Both the position numbers and the translations under genes were made by a program. The notes under the pieces are model-generated. The model was not told the DNA's origin. It saw nothing but the letters and a program-made list of their open reading frames with translations, and did not search any database. From UBA2040 sp041751955 (lineage in GTDB: Bacteria > Bacteroidota > Bacteroidia > Flavobacteriales_D > Crocinitomicaceae): a stretch of 25,092 bases of DNA. The stretch is taken from positions 1 to 25,092 of the forward strand of contig JBGSIB010000020.1 of NCBI GenBank assembly GCA_041751955.1, read 5' to 3'. Shown one piece after another: positions 6,297 through 13,292 of this stretch (position 1 is the first letter of the stretch; every line of letters starts with the position of its first letter).

Positions 6297-7676
6297 ATGT
6301 CAAACAATCAAGATACCATTTGTGCTATAGCCACCGGAAATGCTATTGGTGCTATTGCGATCATCCGTTTATCAGGCTCACAATCGATAAATATTTTACA
6401 AAAAAGCTTTTCTAAAGATCTTTCAAAGGCGGAAAGTCATACGCTACATTTTGGCTTGTTTAAAAATCAAGAAGGGGAATTGATCGACGAAGTTTTGGTG
6501 AGTGTTTTTCATGCAGGAAAGTCATTCACAGGGGAAGAAAGCATAGAAATCTCCTGTCACAGTTCGAATTATATACAACAAAAAATAATAGAAACGCTAC
6601 TTCAAAACGGTTGCCGAATGGCAGATGCGGGTGAATTTACGATGCGGGCATATCTCAGTGGCAAAATGGATCTTTCTCAAGCAGAAGCGGTGGCTGATTT
6701 GATTGCTTCTCAGTCGAAATTGGCCCATGAAATGGCATTGAAACAATTGAGAGGTGGATTTTCAAATGAACTGAAAGAGTTGAGAGAAAAATTGATTCAC
6801 TTTGCTTCTTTGGTTGAATTGGAACTCGATTTTGCGGAAGAAGATGTTGAATTTGCTGATAGAAAAGAACTTTTAGCTTTGGTGCGAGAGGTAAAAGCAT
6901 ATATTAAAAAACTCATCTCATCTTTTAGTTTAGGTAATGCGATTAAAAATGGTGTACCTGTGGCTTTTGTGGGTCGACCAAATGCTGGAAAATCGACTGT
7001 TTTGAATGCTTTGTTGAATGAGGAAAGAGCCATCGTTTCTGATATTCCTGGAACAACGCGCGACACCATTGAAGAAGTAATCAACCATAGAGGAATTAAT
7101 TTTCGTTTGATGGACACGGCGGGTATACATTCTTCAGAAGACACTATAGAAAAACAAGGAATTGAACGCTCTATAAAAAAGATAGAAGAAGCTACTCTTG
7201 TGGTGTATTTGTTTGACTGCAGCACATTTACGGAAGAGCAAATACAAAGTGATAAAGAGAATTTTTTAAAGAAAAATGAACATATTCTTATAGCTACTAA
7301 GGGTGATTTAGCGGACGATAGAACAAACCAATCATTAGCGAGTCTTGTGGTGAAAGAAGGTGAAGAAATTCCTTTGTTAACCATTCAAAATGAAGCAGAT
7401 AAATCCAAGTTGTTGGATATAATTTTCGATGAAACGGTTGGTCAGGAAATAGAACAGCACAACATAATTGTTTCCAACGCACGTCATGTCGACAAGCTTA
7501 CAAAAGCAGAAGAATCTCTAGATAAAGCAGAATTTGGACTAAGCGACAACCTCAGTGCCGATCTCGTTGCGATGGATATTCGTCAGGCGATGTATCAAAT
7601 AGGGCAGATTACAGGCGATATTTCTACCGATGATTTGTTGGGGAATATATTTGCTAAGTTTTGCATTGGGAAGTAG
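6297..7676 (+). CDS. mnmE: tRNA uridine-5-carboxymethylaminomethyl(34) synthesis GTPase MnmE
   Basis: This 459-residue GTPase works with MnmG to install the (carboxymethyl)aminomethyl group on U34 of certain tRNAs. Domain order is normal: an N-terminal formyl-THF-binding domain (DTICAIATG... to about 118), a helical domain, then the inserted G domain with G1 GRPNAGKST (226-234), the K-loop/G2 segment SDIPGTTRDT (248-257), G3 DTAGI (273-277) and G4 TKGD (334-337). The invariant C-terminal CIGK, with the catalytic Cys, ends the protein. G4 has Thr in place of the usual Asn. The start is the ATG at 6297; an in-frame TTG at 6288 falls inside the promoter box and adds only MQY. It is monocistronic as far as seen. 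Confidence 0.96.
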   Translation: MSNNQDTICAIATGNAIGAIAIIRLSGSQSINILQKSFSKDLSKAESHTLHFGLFKNQEGELIDEVLVSVFHAGKSFTGEESIEISCHSSNYIQQKIIETLLQNGCRMADAGEFTMRAYLSGKMDLSQAEAVADLIASQSKLAHEMALKQLRGGFSNELKELREKLIHFASLVELELDFAEEDVEFADRKELLALVREVKAYIKKLISSFSLGNAIKNGVPVAFVGRPNAGKSTVLNALLNEERAIVSDIPGTTRDTIEEVINHRGINFRLMDTAGIHSSEDTIEKQGIERSIKKIEEATLVVYLFDCSTFTEEQIQSDKENFLKKNEHILIATKGDLADDRTNQSLASLVVKEGEEIPLLTIQNEADKSKLLDIIFDETVGQEIEQHNIIVSNARHVDKLTKAEESLDKAEFGLSDNLSADLVAMDIRQAMYQIGQITGDISTDDLLGNIFAKFCIGK

Positions 7677-7686
7677 GTGGGGTTAG

Positions 7687-7776
7687 CGGACGTTTTTCTC
7701 CCGCAGATCAGCGCAGAATTTCGCAGAGGTAGTTTTTCTGCGTAAATCAGCGAAATTCTGCGGGAACCCTTTCCAC
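7687..7776. repeat. TCTGCG-type dyad element, left copy
   Basis: The element opens with CGGACGTTTTTCTCCCGCAG and closes with ATTCTGCGGGAA. The arms CCCGCAGA (7700-7707) and TCTGCGGG (7757-7764) are perfect complements, and the inner parts pair imperfectly (about 20 of 28 positions). Both arms are built from repeats of CGCAGA/TCTGCG. It begins 11 bases after the mnmE stop and has a near copy at 8302-8396. It could double as a terminator-like hairpin for mnmE, though there is no clean T-tract after it. Confidence 0.8.
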
Positions 7777-7886
7777 TCGAGGTCACTTTCTCCCGCTAAA
7801 CTTCATCTCTTCCCCCATTTTTCCCTCCACCCCCATTGTCCAATTCATATTTTTCCCTAACTTAAATAGAAAACTAAATAATTTCT

Positions 7887-8264
7887 ATGAGCGAAAACGA
7901 TATTTCCTACCAGATTCGTGGTGCTATTTTTAAGGTGTATAAAGAACTTGGCCCTGGTATTTTAGAGTCGGTTTATGTTGCTGCTTTAGCCTACGAATTG
8001 AGACAAAAAGACTTGAAAGTAAGATTAGAGGTGCCTATTCCAGTAATTTATGATTCAGTGCGATTGGAGCTAGGTTTCCGTTTGGATATTCTGGTAGAAG
8101 ACAAAGTGATCATCGAAGTGAAATCTGTTGAACACATGCTTGGCGTACACCACAAACAAGTGCTAACCTACTTACGATTAACGAAAAAGAAACTAGGTAT
8201 CTTGGTGAATTTCAATGTTGAGAATATTAATGATGGGATTTTTAGGAAGGTGAATGGGTTGTAG
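7887..8264 (+). CDS. GxxExxY family protein (PD-(D/E)XK-like)
   Basis: This 125-residue protein carries the name-giving motif GILESVY (Gly24, Glu27, Tyr30) in the usual context FKVYKELGPG, followed by a restriction-endonuclease-like core: RLDIL (Asp67), IIEVK (Glu77, Lys79) and QVLTY (Gln91, Tyr95). These match a PD-(D/E)XK active site, so nuclease activity is possible, but the family's biological role is not established. Length is typical and the frame is intact. The start is the ATG at 7887, since the following residues form the normal N-terminal helix. The gene sits alone between two near-identical TCTGCG-rich dyads, which suggests a discrete inserted unit rather than part of a local operon. 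Confidence 0.9.
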   Translation: MSENDISYQIRGAIFKVYKELGPGILESVYVAALAYELRQKDLKVRLEVPIPVIYDSVRLELGFRLDILVEDKVIIEVKSVEHMLGVHHKQVLTYLRLTKKKLGILVNFNVENINDGIFRKVNGL

Positions 8265-8301
8265 AATAGGATTTATAGAACGAGGTTTGAAGTATGCAGG
8301 A

Positions 8302-8396
8302 CGGACGTTTTTCTCCCGCAGAATTCGCAGATTTTACGCGGAGTAGGGTATAAAACTCTGCGAAAATCAGCGAAACTCTGCGGGAACGCTTTGCAC
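8302..8396. repeat. TCTGCG-type dyad element, right copy
   Basis: This is the same orientation as the left copy at 7687-7776. The first 21 bases are identical, and the last ~35 (ATCAGCGAAA, CTCTGCGGGAA, CTTT, CAC) nearly so. CCCGCAGA (8315-8322) pairs with TCTGCGGG (8377-8384). The loop segments differ between copies. It lies in the convergent gap before the 8409 gene's 3' end. Confidence 0.8.
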
Positions 8397-8408
8397 AAAA
8401 ACCACAAC

Positions 8409-9506
8409 TCACTTATACCTCTCCACCCCCTCCAATTCTAATGGATGCAAGCCCTCTGTGTCGGATGAATAATTAAGATTTGCCATGTACCAACTTTGTT
8501 TCGAAAAATAATTTTGTAAATCAGCATTTTTGAAAACATAACCTCTTCGTGCATAGGGTAGATTTCGAAGGATTTTCTTTTCTAGTTCAGTTGTAGGCTC
8601 CATTTCCCAATAATTATAGGTGAAGTAAGAGTAAGACAATGGCGTGTTGAACATACTTGGTTCATCGGTAGTAGGATAAATTCGTCGGCTTGAAACATAC
8701 AGTTCTCCTTCCGGATGAAAGTTTTTCTTCTCAAATATTAAATTACCGCTTTGAATAACACACTCGGTTTCTTCATAATCGGCATAGTCATAATCGTTTT
8801 TGGTGTGATTCGTCATTTTACCGAGACCGTTGATCAACCATTCTGAATTTTCTCTATAAAATGTCTTTCCCAAACGAAATTCTTCACATTCGCCCATGTC
8901 TAGGATAAGCGTGAAATCGTCTATCTGCTTGTTGGCCCATCGGTTGGCGGCGGTAAGGACGTAGTCGAAATTATAATACTCTTCAACAGAACTTGAAAGT
9001 TTGTAGGTGTACGTATGGATAATTTTGTTGACTCCAGGCTGGAAGTTGGCTTTGAAATGATAGACATAATAAAAATCTTGAATGTCAATTTCATTGCTCA
9101 CCAAGGTTTTTAAATCCAAAGAATTTACTTTTCCTGTTTTGGCATACTCTTGGTCGTCCACATAGGCAATATCATATCCGAGAATTTTATCATTCAGTTT
9201 GACGGTGAAGTTCTTCATAAAAGGATGTTGCCCGTTTTTTGGTGTTGGATCCACATCGCCTGCGGGGGAAAAAGCCTCAAATCCTACTATCACTTCTTTT
9301 GCCGCTTTCGGATTGAAAAATTCATAATAAACCGTCACTTCAATAAAATCATGGTTTATTTTTTTTACCGTTAAAATCTCTTTTTGAACAGAAATGTCTG
9401 TCTCAAAAATAGGGATGAGGTGATTTCCACTTGCATAATACACGCCATCATTGGCATAACTAATCGCGCTAATCAGCACAAAACAGAGGGTCATAAATTT
9501 CGTCAT
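8409..9506 (-). CDS. Exported protein with DUF4424-like region and C-terminal YARHG domain
   Basis: This 365-residue protein has a signal peptide (MTKFMTLCFVLISAISYA, mature end starting NDGVYYASGN). Residues about 20-250 form a beta-rich region that starts like DUF4424 proteins (NHLIPIFETDISVQKEILTV, VTVYYEFFNP, then GFEAFSP). Residues about 305-345 match the YARHG domain: EKKILRNLPYARRGYVFKN, DLQNYFSKQSWY, with Arg in place of the usual His (YARRG). YARHG is an extracellular domain of unknown role. It lies 40 bases behind the gene at 9547 on the same strand, so the two probably form an operon. A periplasmic or surface location is inferred. The DUF4424 assignment is from pattern memory and is less certain than the YARHG call. 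Confidence 0.7.
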   Translation of the reverse strand: MTKFMTLCFVLISAISYANDGVYYASGNHLIPIFETDISVQKEILTVKKINHDFIEVTVYYEFFNPKAAKEVIVGFEAFSPAGDVDPTPKNGQHPFMKNFTVKLNDKILGYDIAYVDDQEYAKTGKVNSLDLKTLVSNEIDIQDFYYVYHFKANFQPGVNKIIHTYTYKLSSSVEEYYNFDYVLTAANRWANKQIDDFTLILDMGECEEFRLGKTFYRENSEWLINGLGKMTNHTKNDYDYADYEETECVIQSGNLIFEKKNFHPEGELYVSSRRIYPTTDEPSMFNTPLSYSYFTYNYWEMEPTTELEKKILRNLPYARRGYVFKNADLQNYFSKQSWYMANLNYSSDTEGLHPLELEGVERYK

Positions 9507-9517
9507 GTAACGAAATT
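9496..9517. repeat. Perfect inverted repeat enclosing the start codon of the 9506 gene
   Basis: AATTTCGT (9496-9503) and ACGAAATT (9510-9517) are perfect 8-base complements around a 6-base loop. On the - strand mRNA the loop reads TACATG, so the AUG of the YARHG-protein gene lies in the hairpin loop. This could modulate translation or be a DNA-binding site. Confidence 0.5.
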
Positions 9518-9546
9518 AGCAAATATTCATTACGCTTTGAAAAAGA

Positions 9547-10419
9547 TTATACAGAAAATGGATAAGACTTTATTTCTTTGCCGTCTTGTAAAATTATAGC
9601 TGTGTAATCGCCTTTTTCCCAACCGGTTACTTTTAAATTAAAAGCATATCCCCAAGTGCCAGCTCTGTCAAACACTTTTGGACTCATGGAAAATTTGGTT
9701 GCACCATCCTTGTCTACAACTTTGGTTTGAATGTTCGCTTTTGCACTTAATGTAACAGAAATTTTTCCTGAGACAGACGTTGAACTAGTTTCTATTCTTC
9801 TGTCTTCAGTTATCCTGCGATTGGCGTCTACATTGTACCACGTGTTTTCTCGCCCGGTTAAAGAACAGACTGTTTCTCGTAGGTTGTTAGTATTTGGATT
9901 GGTGTTGCTTAAATATTCAATAGGACCATTGTCAGAAACTGCCCAAACTGCACTTTGAATATCTGAAGGAATATACTTTTTGGTCTGCATACTTGCACAA
10001 AGTTTGGTCAAAGGATCAGTTGCTTTTAATGTTCGGAAGGTCATGGTTTCATCGGCCATTGGTGAAGAATCATTGGATTCTATACAATATGCATCGAAAA
10101 GAAATTCTTTTGACTGTTTTGGCTGAAGAACAATCAACTCGTCCTGAACCATTAACAAATCTTGATCCCCGTCATCGTTTGGTTGGAAAACAGTGCCATA
10201 TGGAATTTGGATTTCGATAGTCGAGTTACCCAAATTTGTTAGCTTGGCTTTTACAGATTTGTCTTGGTGACCACCATTTGATGAAAGCACACATTTCATT
10301 TTATTCAGTGCGATTGCATCTTTGAAAAGAAGTTGTTTCGGAGCACTAGGTTTTAACATAAAGGAGCTTATTCCAATACTGAATAACGATCCTAGAAAGA
10401 TTAGAAAGAAGGTTCTCAT
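9547..10419 (-). CDS. Exported protein of unknown function
   Basis: This 290-residue protein has an N-terminal signal or anchor (MRTFFLIFLGSLFSIGISSF) followed by a beta-rich body. Visible parts are KAKLTNLGNSTIEIQIPYGTVF near residue 58 (an Ig-like segment dealing with a pendant structure), a segment with TMTFRTLKATDPLTKLC and SDIQSAVWAVSDNGP around 125-165, and a C-terminal beta domain ending in a GDYTAIILQDGKEIKSYPFSV-like strand pair. Several cysteines may form disulfides. I do not recognise the family. It is followed closely by the YARHG-protein gene and presumably expressed with it. The start is the ATG at 10419. Confidence 0.75.
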   Translation of the reverse strand: MRTFFLIFLGSLFSIGISSFMLKPSAPKQLLFKDAIALNKMKCVLSSNGGHQDKSVKAKLTNLGNSTIEIQIPYGTVFQPNDDGDQDLLMVQDELIVLQPKQSKEFLFDAYCIESNDSSPMADETMTFRTLKATDPLTKLCASMQTKKYIPSDIQSAVWAVSDNGPIEYLSNTNPNTNNLRETVCSLTGRENTWYNVDANRRITEDRRIETSSTSVSGKISVTLSAKANIQTKVVDKDGATKFSMSPKVFDRAGTWGYAFNLKVTGWEKGDYTAIILQDGKEIKSYPFSV

Positions 10420-10601
10420 GGTAAAAGGGTTTTATACTTTGATAATCACCTTTTTCAAATTTGTTACAGGGAAAGGTTAAAATTAATTTTTGTCGTCAAC
10501 ATATGACCAATAACCTGACATGATCATGTGCTTTAATTTAAACCCTCCCCAAATGAGACTTAAAAATAAAGCACAAATTATTTTTTAAGCTGACAAGACC
10601 G
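10420..10601. other. Non-coding gap with two short palindromic elements
   Basis: No convincing ORF was found. A perfect 12-base palindrome, ACATGATCATGT, lies at 10518-10529. It overlaps the left arm of an inverted repeat GTGCTTTA (10528-10535) / TAAAGCAC (10567-10574), followed on the + strand by a T run at 10581-10586. The long loop makes it a weak terminator candidate. It may be an operator for the 10419 gene or debris behind the pseudogene. Confidence 0.35.
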
Positions 10602-10803
10602 TTAGTTTCCGGTGCCTAAATCATAAGATAAAGATTTGCATTTCACATCGGCATCTTTTTCTTTTTCCTTTTCAAAAGCTACGTTAGTAATAACGGCATT
10701 CCAGTCTTGATAATTCTGAACATCACGACATTCACACTGCTAAGTTTTTTTGCACGAAACAATTAATAAACCAAGGCTCAAAAAGAGGATATATTTTTTT
10801 CAT
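10602..10803 (-). pseudogene. Decayed small lipoprotein gene (frameshift plus in-frame stop)
   Basis: The ATG at 10803 leads to a stop after 23 codons. If one base is removed from the run of seven A's right after the ATG, the frame becomes MKKYILFLSLGLLIVSCKKT, a textbook lipoprotein signal with lipobox IVSC. The same frame then meets a TAG at 10740-10742 and continues QCECRDVQNYQDWNAV to a TAA at 10602, with sensible codon use and a lysine/glutamate-rich end (FEKEKEKDADVKCKS). An original protein of about 65 residues is inferred, with a Cys-rich mature start. It begins 26 bases after the PBP1C stop on the same strand, so it was probably the last gene of that unit. The homopolymer shift could be a sequencing error, but the TAG needs a second event. 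Confidence 0.65.
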
Positions 10804-10828
10804 AGAGCAAATATCAACGATTATTTTT

Positions 10829-13162
10829 TTAACGAATAACTTCAAAGTTTTCTTGTATGGAAATACCATTTTCATCGACCAATGTCAGGATGTGTTTTCC
10901 TGCTTCTGGCTGAACAGTCATTTGATGAATACCGACCGTTGAACCCAAATATTCATTGTCAATGTGCCAAAAAAGCAGCATTTCTTTTTGCCGGTGACTT
11001 GCTTCAAAAACCGTGCTTCCACGTTGACCCGCAATTTCTCTCGGTAAAACAATTTTGGACCCCTTTTTAGGATAGAGCAAACCAATGGAATTGTCGGCAG
11101 CTTTGGAGGCACAGAAAGGAGAAAAAGCGGGTAAAGTGCTGTATTCGGGATGATTGACTTTATAGAATTGTTCAACCATTGGCGGTAAAACAAACCAAGC
11201 TTTATGATTCATTTTGTACGTTTCTACGCAGGCACTGGTCACGCGATATTCGTTGTTTTGGTCCAAATGAATCATTTTATGATAATGGCAAGCGATGGAA
11301 TTGGCACAGCTTTTTGGCAATTTTTTCCAGATAGGTTTCGGACAATTTTTTCCAGCTTTGTGTCCTGATTCAGCACAGATTTGCATTTTTTGGAACCCGT
11401 CTTGCGGTTCGGCAAACCAATTTCCTTTTGGCAGTTGTCTGAAAATATCGAAAAGAATAGGAGCGGCCGCCCGAACCCCAGTCAAACCCGGACGACCTTC
11501 TCCATCTGCGTTTCCTACCCAAACGGAAACGACATATTTACCACTCACACCAACGGCCCATGCATCACGAAAGCCAAAACTTGTTCCCGTTTTCCAAGCA
11601 ATTTTCTGTGAAGACTCAAATGCGCGCCAGTTGTTGTCTTCATCTGGTCGATTCACCTCCACAAGAGCTTCAAATGTGCTGTAAATACTCGCTTGATTCA
11701 AAGGAAATTCATCGGAAGATTTTAAACGGGCATCTTGTGAAAGCGTAATTCCTTTTACCTTATTGTAGCGGAGTTTTTGCGCCATGGAAACATAAACTTT
11801 GTTGACATCCCACATTTTCACTTCAGCACCTCCTAAAATTAAAGATAGACCGTAATGGCTTGACGGATAGCTTAATGTGGTAAAACCAAAGTTTTTTAAG
11901 TCGTGGTGAAATTTGCTCATTCCGTATTGACGAAGTAAGTGTACCATTGGAATATTTAAGCTGCGAGATAGTGCCTTATTCGCTTGAACGGCACCTTCGA
12001 ATTGTCCCGAGAAATTATGAGGAGAGAAACTGCCGAATTTGGAGGGCAAATCACTCAGCAACATTGTCGGTGTAAGCAAACCATCTTGTAAAGCACGACC
12101 ATATAAGAGTGGCTTCAAAATACTTCCTGAACTTCTCGTTGCGTGTATGCAATTGACAGCGCCACTGAATTCTGCGTCTTGAACATTGGTGTTGCCAACA
12201 TATGCCACAACTTCACCGGTTTCTATGTTGGTCACCATTGCCGCTCCATTCATGATACGGTTATCTTTTAAACTCAAAGCGTGTTGGTTCAAAATCCGTA
12301 TAACCATTTCTTGTTCTTGTAATTTTAAAGTGCTTTTGAATCTCATTCCTTTTTGACCATTCACCAACAAGTTTTGCATGAGATGAGGCGCCAATTGGGG
12401 CAGTCGTAAGGGAGCAGGAGGTATGGGTTCGGCGATAGCAAGGGCATAATTGAGTTGGTCTATTTTTCCTTCTTTGAAAAGCGTTTTGAGCAAACGATTT
12501 CTTTTGGCCAGTAAAGCATCGTGGTTTTTGCCAGGATAAATAAGGCCTGGAGCATTGGGCAAAACGGCAATTGTAGCGCTTTCGGCCCAACTCAATTGTT
12601 TTGCACTTCGACCAAAATAACGCCATGCCGCCGCATCCATTCCTACAACATTGTTCCCAAAAGGAGCATGTGAGGCATACAAAGCTAAGATTTCGTCTTT
12701 GGAATAAGAGAACTCCAAACGCGTTGCTAGAAGCATTTCGTATATTTTTTCCGTGTATTTACGAGGAGGATTTTTACGCGTCATGCGTACAAGCTGCATG
12801 GTAATGGTGCTGCCACCACTCACAATTCGACCATTGGAATAGTTCTGTTTGATGGCACGAGCAATTCCGCTTGCGCTCACACCGACATGGCGGTAGAAAT
12901 TTTTGTCCTCAAAGGTGATTAAACAAGTTTTAAGTTTTTCTGGAATAGAATCATTTTCTGGAAAACGCCATTGTCCGTCAGTCGCAATATGCGCCGCGAG
13001 TAATTCCCCTTCCTCACTTTCCACAATGGTAGAATAGGGATCATTGAAAAGCGTTTTGGGCAGAGCAAAAATGTACCAAATCAGAAACAGGATGAAACTG
13101 ATTTTGAATACCAAGCGTTTTTTGCGCCATACGGTTCGAATGAATGTAGAAACTTTTTTCAT
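10829..13162 (-). CDS. pbpC: Penicillin-binding protein 1C (peptidoglycan glycosyltransferase/transpeptidase)
   Basis: This 777-residue class A PBP is anchored in the inner membrane by residues about 18-36 with the catalytic part in the periplasm. The glycosyltransferase 51 domain has FEDKNFYRH with catalytic Glu85, GGSTITMQL (116-124) and RKYTEKIYEMLLA. The transpeptidase domain has all three motifs: SILK with nucleophile Ser347 and Lys350, SLN (401-403) and KTGT (524-527). The C-terminal ~100 residues (FSPFCASKAADNSIGLLYPKKGSKI to the end) fit the PBP1C-specific beta domain (BiPBP_C). Proteins of this type are tied to alpha-2-macroglobulins in envelope repair; the likely partner lies at 17324-22873 on the same strand. 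The start is the ATG at 13162. Confidence 0.95.
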   Translation of the reverse strand: MKKVSTFIRTVWRKKRLVFKISFILFLIWYIFALPKTLFNDPYSTIVESEEGELLAAHIATDGQWRFPENDSIPEKLKTCLITFEDKNFYRHVGVSASGIARAIKQNYSNGRIVSGGSTITMQLVRMTRKNPPRKYTEKIYEMLLATRLEFSYSKDEILALYASHAPFGNNVVGMDAAAWRYFGRSAKQLSWAESATIAVLPNAPGLIYPGKNHDALLAKRNRLLKTLFKEGKIDQLNYALAIAEPIPPAPLRLPQLAPHLMQNLLVNGQKGMRFKSTLKLQEQEMVIRILNQHALSLKDNRIMNGAAMVTNIETGEVVAYVGNTNVQDAEFSGAVNCIHATRSSGSILKPLLYGRALQDGLLTPTMLLSDLPSKFGSFSPHNFSGQFEGAVQANKALSRSLNIPMVHLLRQYGMSKFHHDLKNFGFTTLSYPSSHYGLSLILGGAEVKMWDVNKVYVSMAQKLRYNKVKGITLSQDARLKSSDEFPLNQASIYSTFEALVEVNRPDEDNNWRAFESSQKIAWKTGTSFGFRDAWAVGVSGKYVVSVWVGNADGEGRPGLTGVRAAAPILFDIFRQLPKGNWFAEPQDGFQKMQICAESGHKAGKNCPKPIWKKLPKSCANSIACHYHKMIHLDQNNEYRVTSACVETYKMNHKAWFVLPPMVEQFYKVNHPEYSTLPAFSPFCASKAADNSIGLLYPKKGSKIVLPREIAGQRGSTVFEASHRQKEMLLFWHIDNEYLGSTVGIHQMTVQPEAGKHILTLVDENGISIQENFEVIR

Positions 13163-13267
13163 ATTGCCTGGGTTTGCAATCGTAATACGGATACAAGTAT
13201 CAAGAATACTTTACAATATTGAAGAGCCTGTTTATTATTCGCAGGCTTCTAAGTAAAATCTGTTTCT

Positions 13268-13275
13268 TACTTTTG
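13268..13275 (+). promoter_or_regulatory. TACTTTTG -7 promoter box of the sensor kinase operon
   Basis: A perfect TAnnTTTG match lies 17 bases before the ATG at 13293, inside the 130-base gap shared with the divergent PBP1C gene. No clear -33 TTG is seen. Confidence 0.4.
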
Positions 13276-13292
13276 ATTAATCCCAAATTAAG

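Noticed and set aside
6797..7384. A 195-codon - strand ORF inside mnmE
   Set aside because: It is antisense to the well-conserved GTPase domain and its Ser-rich composition is typical of a mirrored coding frame.
7700..8384. Repeated CGCAGA/TCTGCG units as a CRISPR array
   Set aside because: There are only two clusters, units are short, imperfect and inverted within each cluster, and no regular spacers or cas genes are present.
11295..11748. Overlapping + strand ORFs opposite pbpC
   Set aside because: They are shadows of the transpeptidase region, which carries all catalytic motifs on the - strand.
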